Assembly (NCBI GenBank): GCA_005773145.1 | Contig: SXHS01000175.1 | Span: 1-5,155, forward strand | Origin: Planctomycetaceae bacterium | GTDB lineage: Bacteria; Planctomycetota; Planctomycetia; Pirellulales; Pirellulaceae | Direction: 5' to 3' | Length of the DNA: 5,155 bases | Part shown: positions 1 to 5,155 of the stretch, piece after piece | Layout: each line of letters begins with the position of its first letter | Numbering within the stretch: position 1 is the first letter of the stretch | Notes under the pieces: model-generated | What the model was told of the DNA's origin: nothing | Seen by the model: only the letters and a program-made list of their open reading frames with translations | Databases searched by the model: none | Translations under genes and position numbers: made by a program

Positions 1-1529
1 AGCTGACCGAACACCGACAGCGGCACCATGGGTTGTCCATGGATTTCGACGGCCAAGTGTCGCAGTTGGTAGATGGTGCCGCCCAAGCGTCCCAGTTGTT
101 CCCGCAAGAGAGCCTCCGTGAGTGGGTGTTTGCGGGCTTGATCCAGGGGATCGGCGGATTGGATCACGCATTCCAACCCAGTCGCCGCTTGGGCCACAAT
201 GCGTAAGGGATCACCGACGGAGGCGGTCACCTGCACATCGAGCGGCACACGGCGTCGGGGGTCGGGACCGGAAAAAGATTTGCGGAGGCGATTCGTCAAC
301 TGTGGATCATCCGTCTTCCACACCTGTTGGCCCGGATGCAGCAGCGACACTTGCACCGATTCCGCATCGAACAACAATTCCACTTCGCCCGAGGAGACGG
401 CGCCATCAACCGGTTGGCCTCGGCGCAGAATTTGAAAAATCCGCCCCCCCTGCTCGCGCGGTTGCTGTTGATTGGCGGCAAATAGCACGCCGTCGCCCCG
501 CGCGACTCGGGTTGCCAGTCGTACGGTCACGTGTCGACTGTGGGTGGCCGTGACCTCACCTAACAGCACGCCCCGCTTGTCGGAACTTAGTCCGGGCACC
601 AACATCTTGTGGTCGCAACCCTGGAGCCATCCGACGGAAAATCCCCGAGAAAATGAGAGTTCCATTTCCTCGATTTGAGTTGGCGTGAATGGGGCCGTTT
701 GGTTGGCCATGGCGGAATCCAGCGCGCGCCGGTAGTGCGCCGTGATATTGGCAACGTACTCGGCGGACTTGAGTCGTCCCTCGATCTTGAACGACGAAAC
801 TCCAGCCGCCAGCAAGTCGGGGATGAGAGCATAGCCGGCCAGATCTTGCGGGCTTAGTAAGTAACGTACCTCCCCCAGTTCCACATCGCGATCGTCGCAG
901 ACCAATTCATAGGGGAGACGGCATGCCTGCGCACATTGGCCTCGATTGGCGCTCCGTCCGCCCAGAGACTCGCTGGTGAGACATTGACCTGAGTAGGCGA
1001 CGCAGAGGGCTCCATGCACGAAGACTTCCAGTCCCACGGATGTGTGAGCGCGAATGGCGCGAATCTCACGCACGGACAGCTCGCGTGGCAGTACGACCCG
1101 TTCGATTCCGAGGTCGGCGATGGCATGGATGCATTCGGCACTGGTCAGCGTCATCTGAGTGGAGGCGTGGATCGGCAAGTCGGGGGATACGGCGCGGATC
1201 AGACGCGCGACCCCCAGGTCTTGCACGAGCACGGCGTCCACACCGGCAGTGGCCAATTGGCGAATGAGCAGCTCGCTGTGGGCAAGCTCTTCGGTGAAGA
1301 CCAGCGTATTGAGTGTGACGTAGGCTTTGACGCCGCGCGGGTGCACGGTCCGCATGAGTCGTGGCAGGTCGTCAACCGAGAAGTTTTTCGCCCGCGCCCG
1401 TGCATTGAATCCGCAATCCAAACCCAAGTAGATGGCGTCGGCACCATTTTCCACGGCGGCGCGCACGCAATCCCAATCGCCGGCCGGCGCGAGAAGTTCC
1501 GGAGTGATCGGGGCTGAGGTGGTTGCCAT
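1..1529 (-). CDS. U32 family protein with DUF3656 (RlhA-like), 3' end beyond window
   Basis: An open frame reads without a stop from ATG at 1529 to the left edge, giving 509 residues; the C-terminus is missing. The start fits because ELLAPAGDWD (residues 11-20) is the usual U32 opening. The U32 signature lies at 168-186 (E168, F170, G173, C176, G181, C183; T185 replaces the usual aliphatic residue). C199 and C203 follow in an NRGQCAQAC motif, and SFKIEGR is at 246-252. From about 404 (WKTDDPQL) onward it matches DUF3656, which marks the long U32 proteins such as E. coli RlhA (roughly 650 residues). Despite the name 'peptidase', characterised U32 members (RlhA, TrhP, UbiU/UbiV) are linked to hydroxylation of rRNA, tRNA or ubiquinone precursors, and UbiU/UbiV carry a 4Fe-4S cluster held by cysteines. 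C176, C183, C199 and C203 are candidate ligands here (inference). Hydroxylation of 23S rRNA is the likeliest role but is not proven. The gene lies 41 bp after purK and has no clear Shine-Dalgarno sequence. There is no signal peptide, so it is probably cytosolic. Confidence 0.9.
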   Translation of the reverse strand, partial: MATTSAPITPELLAPAGDWDCVRAAVENGADAIYLGLDCGFNARARAKNFSVDDLPRLMRTVHPRGVKAYVTLNTLVFTEELAHSELLIRQLATAGVDAVLVQDLGVARLIRAVSPDLPIHASTQMTLTSAECIHAIADLGIERVVLPRELSVREIRAIRAHTSVGLEVFVHGALCVAYSGQCLTSESLGGRSANRGQCAQACRLPYELVCDDRDVELGEVRYLLSPQDLAGYALIPDLLAAGVSSFKIEGRLKSAEYVANITAHYRRALDSAMANQTAPFTPTQIEEMELSFSRGFSVGWLQGCDHKMLVPGLSSDKRGVLLGEVTATHSRHVTVRLATRVARGDGVLFAANQQQPREQGGRIFQILRRGQPVDGAVSSGEVELLFDAESVQVSLLHPGQQVWKTDDPQLTNRLRKSFSGPDPRRRVPLDVQVTASVGDPLRIVAQAATGLECVIQSADPLDQARKHPLTEALLREQLGRLGGTIYQLRHLAVEIHGQPMVPLSVFGQ

Positions 1530-1570
1530 CGCGGAGTGATTCGCAGTGCCATTGGGGCTGGATACGGAAC

Positions 1571-2707
1571 CTATCCTACCAGCATCTGACGCGCGGCGAC
1601 TGCTGCCTGGCGGGCCTCGGCCGGTTGGTCCGCCAGGGCGGTCAAATGTCCCATTTTGCGTCCTGGGCGGGCGTCGTGTTTGCCGTACAGATGCAGCTTG
1701 ACGTTCGGCAGTGCCAGTGCCCGGTGCCACCGAGGCGTCGTCGGTTCCCACAGGTCGCCCAAGAGGTTGGCCATCGCGGCTGGTCTTAGGATGCCCGTAT
1801 CGCCCAAAGGCAGTCCACAAATCGCGCGCACCTGCTGCTCAAACTGGCAGGTGATACAGGAATCAACGGTGAGATGCCCCGAGTTATGGGGACGGGGAGC
1901 GATTTCGTTGACCAGCAGTCGCCCGTCACGAGCACGAAAGAACTCGATGCAAATAACGCCAACGGCATCCAAGCCGGTCACGATCGCCGCCGCCATTTCG
2001 CGCGCCTCGTCGGCTACCGACTGCAGGCGGTTCGACGGATAGACGGAAACATCGAGTATATGCTGGCTATGATCGTTCTCGATGGGGCCGTAGTAGGCCA
2101 TTTGGCCGTCGAGGCCACGGGCCACGATCACGCTCAACTCATGATCAAAATCCACAAAGGCTTCCAGCACGCACTCTTCTGCCCCAAGCAGGCTCCATGC
2201 CGTCCGCCCCTCATCCTCGCGCTGGATGAGAGTTTGGCCTTTGCCATCGTAGCCCCAGGCTGCTGTCTTCAAGACGGCGGGAGTTCCCAGCGCGGTGATG
2301 GCCGCATCGAGTTCATTCAGAGAGCGGACGGGAGCAAATGGGGCACATGGAATGCCCGTGCGTACGAGAAACTCTTTTTCACGCAGCCGATTTTGCACTG
2401 TGTAGAGCACGCTACCGGACGGTCGAACGGGCGCGTGTTGGGCAACGGTCTCAGCGGCGATGGCTGGCACATTTTCGAATTCGAACGTGACAACATCCAC
2501 GCAGCTGGCAAATTTTTTCAACGCATCGACGTCGTCGTAGGGGGCATTGATTTCGACGTCCGCCACTTGCCCAGCGGGCGTATCATCATGCGGACAGAGG
2601 ACGTGCACGCGGTATCCAAGTCGGCGCGCGGCGATGGCGAACATGCGCCCCAGCTGTCCCCCTCCCAGCACGCCCAGGGACGCACCGGGCTGGATCGGAC
2701 CGGTCAT
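1571..2707 (-). CDS. purK: 5-(carboxyamino)imidazole ribonucleotide synthase (PurK)
   Basis: PurK is a cytosolic ATP-grasp enzyme that carboxylates AIR with bicarbonate and ATP to give N5-CAIR, the substrate of PurE. The 378 residues match the family's usual length (about 350-400). Visible motifs are the N-terminal glycine-rich GVLGGGQLGRM (12-22), VTFEFENVP (73-81), the ATP-grasp loop GYDGKGQ (152-158), the strand VLEAFVDFDHELSVI (180-194), the metal/ATP-binding EIAPRPHNSGH (268-278) and the C-terminal KMGHLT (351-356). ATG at 2707 overlaps the purE TGA by four bases (ATGA), and GGGAG lies 8 nt upstream, which supports this start. The gene ends with TAG at 1571-1573. Overlap with purE implies one transcript and coupled translation. 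No key residue appears to be missing. A related ATP-grasp enzyme such as PurT is less likely, given the PurK-type motifs and the adjacent purE. Confidence 0.98.
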   Translation of the reverse strand: MTGPIQPGASLGVLGGGQLGRMFAIAARRLGYRVHVLCPHDDTPAGQVADVEINAPYDDVDALKKFASCVDVVTFEFENVPAIAAETVAQHAPVRPSGSVLYTVQNRLREKEFLVRTGIPCAPFAPVRSLNELDAAITALGTPAVLKTAAWGYDGKGQTLIQREDEGRTAWSLLGAEECVLEAFVDFDHELSVIVARGLDGQMAYYGPIENDHSQHILDVSVYPSNRLQSVADEAREMAAAIVTGLDAVGVICIEFFRARDGRLLVNEIAPRPHNSGHLTVDSCITCQFEQQVRAICGLPLGDTGILRPAAMANLLGDLWEPTTPRWHRALALPNVKLHLYGKHDARPGRKMGHLTALADQPAEARQAAVAARQMLVG

Positions 2708-3213
2708 GGGAGGTTCTCCCGCATGACAGTGGCCGTTTGCTCATCCATGAATTGCCGCAACTTGGCCCGCAAGGAGGCGTGCTGGGTCGCGAGAATGCGC
2801 ACCGCCAGGAGCCCTGCGTTACGCGCCCCGGCCGCGCCGATGGCAAGCGTGCCGACGGGGACGCCTCCGGGCATTTGCACGATGGACAACAGCGAATCCA
2901 GGCCTTGTAGCGTTTGGCTTTGAACGGGGACGCCCAAGACAGGCAGAGTGGTCAGGGAAGCAACCATGCCGGGCAGGTGGGCAGCCCCACCAGCGCCGGC
3001 AATGATCACTTGTAAACCGCGGGTCTCAGCCTCGCGTGCGTATTGATAGAGCAACTCCGGTGTTCGGTGCGCGGAAACGATGCGCTTTTCAAACGGGACA
3101 CCAAACTGATCCAACATCTCCGCTGACAGACGCATGGTCTCCCAATCTGACTTGCTCCCCATGATCACGCCGACCTGGCAGGGTCCGGAGGTGTCGGCCG
3201 GATTGGCAGGCAT
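2704..3213 (-). CDS. purE: N5-carboxyaminoimidazole ribonucleotide mutase, class I (PurE)
   Basis: PurE converts N5-CAIR to CAIR in de novo purine synthesis and works directly after PurK. At 169 residues it has the typical class I length. Near-invariant motifs are present: MGSKSDWETM (18-27) for substrate binding, SAHRTP (47-52) with H49 matching the catalytic His45 of E. coli PurE, AGAGGAAHLPGM (72-83), GVPVQS (94-99), DSLLSIVQMP (106-115) and GVPVGTLAIG (117-126). A neighbouring PurK argues for the class I mutase rather than the class II enzyme, which carboxylates AIR directly. The start at 3213 has AGGAGA 8 nt upstream and gives a short leader of about 12 residues before the first strand, as in E. 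coli. The gene begins 39 bp after the rpoC stop in the same direction, with no terminator in between. PurE usually forms an octamer in the cytosol (family knowledge). Confidence 0.98.
   Translation of the reverse strand: MPANPADTSGPCQVGVIMGSKSDWETMRLSAEMLDQFGVPFEKRIVSAHRTPELLYQYAREAETRGLQVIIAGAGGAAHLPGMVASLTTLPVLGVPVQSQTLQGLDSLLSIVQMPGGVPVGTLAIGAAGARNAGLLAVRILATQHASLRAKLRQFMDEQTATVMRENLP
2708..2720 (-). promoter_or_regulatory. purK Shine-Dalgarno site inside a 5-bp hairpin
   Basis: The coding strand reads GGGAGAACCTCCC directly before the purK ATG. GGGAG (2716-2720) is a plausible Shine-Dalgarno element with an 8-nt spacer. It can pair perfectly with CTCCC (2708-2712) around a 3-nt AAC loop. 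The same bases encode the last purE codons. The pairing is visible in the sequence; a regulatory role is inference. Confidence 0.5.
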
Positions 3214-3221
3214 GGCGGCGG

Positions 3222-3227
3222 TCTCCT
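3222..3227 (-). promoter_or_regulatory. Shine-Dalgarno site of purE
   Basis: On the coding strand AGGAGA lies 8 nt before the ATG at 3213, within the 39-bp gap after rpoC. It supports the chosen purE start. Nothing resembling a terminator or a clear -10/-35 pair is visible in this gap, so purE probably relies on transcription coming from rpoC. Confidence 0.75.
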
Positions 3228-3252
3228 GGGGAGTCGGCTGTGGGCTGAGGGG

Positions 3253-5155
3253 TTAGGATTCGTCTTCGTCTGGCAATATTCCGCCCAGAAGGGCGTCCAG
3301 ACCGGTCAACGGCGCGCCGGCATGGCCTCCATCCGTCCCCGCAGGGGCCCCATCGACGTCGGCCGTGACCGAGAAGCCCCCGCTGTCCGAAGCGCCCCCA
3401 TTGGCGGCGGATTCCAGGAGCGGGAAGCTGGCGACCAATGTGCGATCCTTCTCGCGGCTGGCCATTTCTATGGCCGCTTCGGGATGGATGCGGACTTCTG
3501 AATCCTGGAACTCGCGGAAGCCGGTCCCCGCCGGGATCAAATGTCCCAAGATCACGTTTTCCTTCAAGCCCACCAGGTAGTCGACCTTGCCGGCGAGGGC
3601 TGCCTCGGTCAACACTTTGGTGGTCTCCTGGAAACTGGCAGCCGAAATGAAGCTGGAGCTTTGCACCGACGCCTTGGTGATACCCAGCAATTGGGTGCTG
3701 GCCGTGGCCGGTTTGGCCCGCGAGCCTTTTGCCACCTCACCCCCCAGGGCCTGGGCTTGGGCATTGGCCTGTTCGATCGCATCCTTGGGAACAATCGCTC
3801 CGACCTCGAACTCCGCGTCACCTTTTTCACTGATCTTCAGGCAGCGCCCCACATGATCATTGGCGGTGCGGAAATCGAATTTGTCGATGACATTTCCGGG
3901 CAACAGGTTGGTATCGCCGGGGTTGTCGATGCGAACTTTGCGGAGCATGCGGGCCACGATGATCTCAATGTGCTTGTCATTGATGTCCACGCGTTGGCTG
4001 CGGTAGACGCCCTGAATTTCGTGCACCAGGTACTGTTGCACGGCCTCCTCGCCGGAGACTCGCAGGATATCGTGGGGAACGAGCGGGCCATCAACGAGGG
4101 CTTGTCCGGCTCGCACGGAGTCACCGGAGTGGACCAGGAATCGTTTGCCGTGGGGGACCAGATGTTCTCGTTCGATGCCACTTTCACTGCGGACGACAAT
4201 CGTGCGCTTGCCACGCCGTTTTTCTCCCAGGATCTCGACGGCACCATCGATCTCGGCGATCACGGCGGGGTCTTTGGGGCGTCTCGCTTCGAAGATTTCC
4301 GTAACGCGAGGCAGACCACCGGTGATATCCTTGATGCCCGAAGCCTCGCGGGGCGTCTTGGCGATTAGCGTACCGGCTGAGACGGAGTCCCCTTCGTCGA
4401 CTTCGATGTGAGCCCGTTCCGGTAAGTAGTACACATCGAGCGGTTTACCATCAGCATCTTCCAGAACGATCTGCGGGTGCAGATCCCCCTTGTGGTCGAT
4501 GATGATGCAACGCACGTTACCACCGGGGTCTTTTTCCAGACGCATGGTTTCGCCTTCGACAACGTCTTCGTAGCGAACCTTACCGGTGACCTCGGCCAGA
4601 ATGGGGATACTGTGCGGATCCCATTGGCAGAGCACGCCTTCTGCGGGGACCTCCTTGTTCTCTTCGACCAACAGCACGGCACCCATGGGCACTTCGTATT
4701 TTTCGAGCTCGCGTCCCTTGTTATCCAAAATGGAAATTTCGCCATTCCGGGTCAAGACAATCTCGCGTCCCTCGTCGTTCTTCACCGAACGCATACGTGT
4801 GAAGCGGACCACCCCCCCCTTCTTGGTTTTGGTCTCGCTCTCCTCAACGTCGGTACCAGCGACACCACCGATGTGGAAGGTCCGCATCGTCAACTGTGTA
4901 CCAGGTTCGCCAATGCTCTGCGCGGCAATGATCCCAACGGCCATACCATCTTCAACCAAGGAGCCGGTTGAGAGATCCATGCCGTAGCACAATCGACAGA
5001 CGCCCAGGGCGGCTTCGCACGTCAGAGGGCTGCGGACTTGAATCTTCTCGAGTCCCAGTTCCTCGATTCGGCGGGCGATTTCCGCTGTGATGAGTTCACT
5101 GTCACGGACGATGACTTCGTCGGTGACGTGGTTGACGATATTCTGCCGGCTGACG
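3253..5155 (-). CDS. rpoC: DNA-directed RNA polymerase subunit beta', C-terminal part
   Basis: This is the last 633 residues of beta', the subunit that forms the active-site clamp with beta; the N-terminal half, including the catalytic NADFDGD site, lies beyond the right edge. The frame is open from 5154 to the TAA at 3253-3255, with no start in the window. Visible residues (numbered from the first whole codon) include three cysteines of the second zinc site, C46, C53 and C56 (E. coli 888, 895, 898), and the trigger-loop helix SIGEPGTQLTMRTFHIGG (80-97), with M90, R91 and H94 matching E. coli M932, R933 and H936. An SI3-type insertion follows (about 100-265), then KDITGGLPRVTEIFEARRPK (275-294), INDKHIEIIVARMLRKV (391-407), and LLGITKAS to LKENVILGHLIPAGTG (489-545). 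Compared with E. coli it has about 40 extra residues before LLGITKAS and a Gly/Ala-rich tail ending in LDALLGG and acidic residues. Confidence 0.99.
   Translation of the reverse strand, partial: VSRQNIVNHVTDEVIVRDSELITAEIARRIEELGLEKIQVRSPLTCEAALGVCRLCYGMDLSTGSLVEDGMAVGIIAAQSIGEPGTQLTMRTFHIGGVAGTDVEESETKTKKGGVVRFTRMRSVKNDEGREIVLTRNGEISILDNKGRELEKYEVPMGAVLLVEENKEVPAEGVLCQWDPHSIPILAEVTGKVRYEDVVEGETMRLEKDPGGNVRCIIIDHKGDLHPQIVLEDADGKPLDVYYLPERAHIEVDEGDSVSAGTLIAKTPREASGIKDITGGLPRVTEIFEARRPKDPAVIAEIDGAVEILGEKRRGKRTIVVRSESGIEREHLVPHGKRFLVHSGDSVRAGQALVDGPLVPHDILRVSGEEAVQQYLVHEIQGVYRSQRVDINDKHIEIIVARMLRKVRIDNPGDTNLLPGNVIDKFDFRTANDHVGRCLKISEKGDAEFEVGAIVPKDAIEQANAQAQALGGEVAKGSRAKPATASTQLLGITKASVQSSSFISAASFQETTKVLTEAALAGKVDYLVGLKENVILGHLIPAGTGFREFQDSEVRIHPEAAIEMASREKDRTLVASFPLLESAANGGASDSGGFSVTADVDGAPAGTDGGHAGAPLTGLDALLGGILPDEDES
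4347..4863 (-). other. SI3-like insertion in the RpoC trigger loop
   Basis: Visible RpoC residues of about 98-270 separate the trigger-loop helix (HIGG) from the downstream KDITGGLPRV motif. They follow the E. coli SI3 domain closely by eye, for example YEVPMGAVL against YKVPYGAVL, WDPHSIPILAEVTGKVR against WDPHTMPVITEVSGFVR, and YYLPERAHIEVDEG near the end. SI3 consists of two sandwich-barrel hybrid motifs that affect pausing and cleavage in E. coli. It is absent from many Gram-positive polymerases. This copy looks a little shorter than the E. coli domain in its middle, around residues 205-235. The borders are approximate. Confidence 0.85.
4987..5019 (-). other. RpoC second zinc-binding cysteine cluster (three of four Cys)
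   Basis: The stretch CEAALGVCRLC (visible residues 46-56) has the C-x6-C-x2-C spacing of E. coli beta' C888, C895 and C898. The fourth ligand, C814 in E. coli, would lie upstream of the window. The constant offset to E. coli numbering from here to the trigger loop shows that this part has no insertions or deletions. Confidence 0.9.

Noticed and set aside
26..42. Repeated CCATGG at 26-31 and 37-42
   Set aside because: It falls in the U32 coding frame over HGQPMV codons and is explained by codon use; no further repeat structure surrounds it.
1014..1517. Plus-strand open frame of 167 codons
   Set aside because: It is antisense to the U32 core with its signature motifs; no independent support such as a known domain.
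1199..1552. Minus-strand open frame of 117 codons starting at ATG 1552
   Set aside because: It is a different frame of the U32 gene. The frame starting at 1529 carries all U32 motifs, while this one gives an Arg/Pro/Ser-rich sequence with no family signal.
1560..1576. Possible terminator hairpin over the purK stop codon (GGATA, 7-nt loop, TATCC)
   Set aside because: The stem is only 5 bp with A/T pairs and no U-tract follows, so it is too weak to call a terminator.
1874..2923. Plus-strand open frame of 349 codons
   Set aside because: It lies opposite purK and the end of purE, matches no family I know, and is the usual antisense shadow in GC-rich DNA.
3214..3252. Promoter or terminator between rpoC and purE
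   Set aside because: The 39 bp are GC-rich with no stem-loop plus U-tract and no convincing -10/-35 pair; only the purE Shine-Dalgarno site is supported.
3541..4368. Plus-strand open frame of 275 codons
   Set aside because: It lies wholly opposite strongly conserved rpoC codons and has no recognisable domain; treated as an antisense shadow.

Overview
The window holds four genes, all read from the minus strand, in the order rpoC (3' part), purE, purK, and a U32-family protein (5' part). It is about 60% GC by eye. Coding is almost continuous: the gaps are 39 bp (rpoC to purE), a 4-base overlap (purE/purK) and 41 bp (purK to U32). No tRNA, rRNA, mobile element, CRISPR array, convincing terminator or internal promoter was seen.

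Layout from right to left: positions 5155-3253 encode the last 633 residues of the RNA polymerase beta' subunit, including the second zinc-binding site, the trigger loop, an SI3-type insertion and the C-terminal helices. Positions 3213-2704 encode PurE and 2707-1571 encode PurK, the two enzymes that turn AIR into CAIR in de novo purine synthesis. From 1529 to the left edge runs the first 509 residues of a long U32 protein with a C-terminal DUF3656 region. Its best-known relative is RlhA, which hydroxylates 23S rRNA. Neither edge gene is complete.

The organism is a bacterium. The RpoC has an SI3 insertion in the trigger loop, as Gram-negative-type lineages do. It also has an extra stretch of about 40 residues before the LLGITKAS motif. 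From memory, this stretch and the long Gly/Ala-rich tail resemble planctomycete RpoC; this is an inference and was not tested by alignment.

The gene order is the most notable feature. In many bacteria rpoC is followed by rpsL-rpsG-fusA, but here purEK follow directly. All genes point the same way with tight spacing, so read-through from the rpoBC operon into purine synthesis and a likely RNA-modification enzyme is plausible. The purE/purK junction combines an ATGA overlap with a small hairpin that would cover the purK Shine-Dalgarno sequence, which suggests translational coupling. I found no clear sign of an undescribed multi-gene system; the items below are modest leads.
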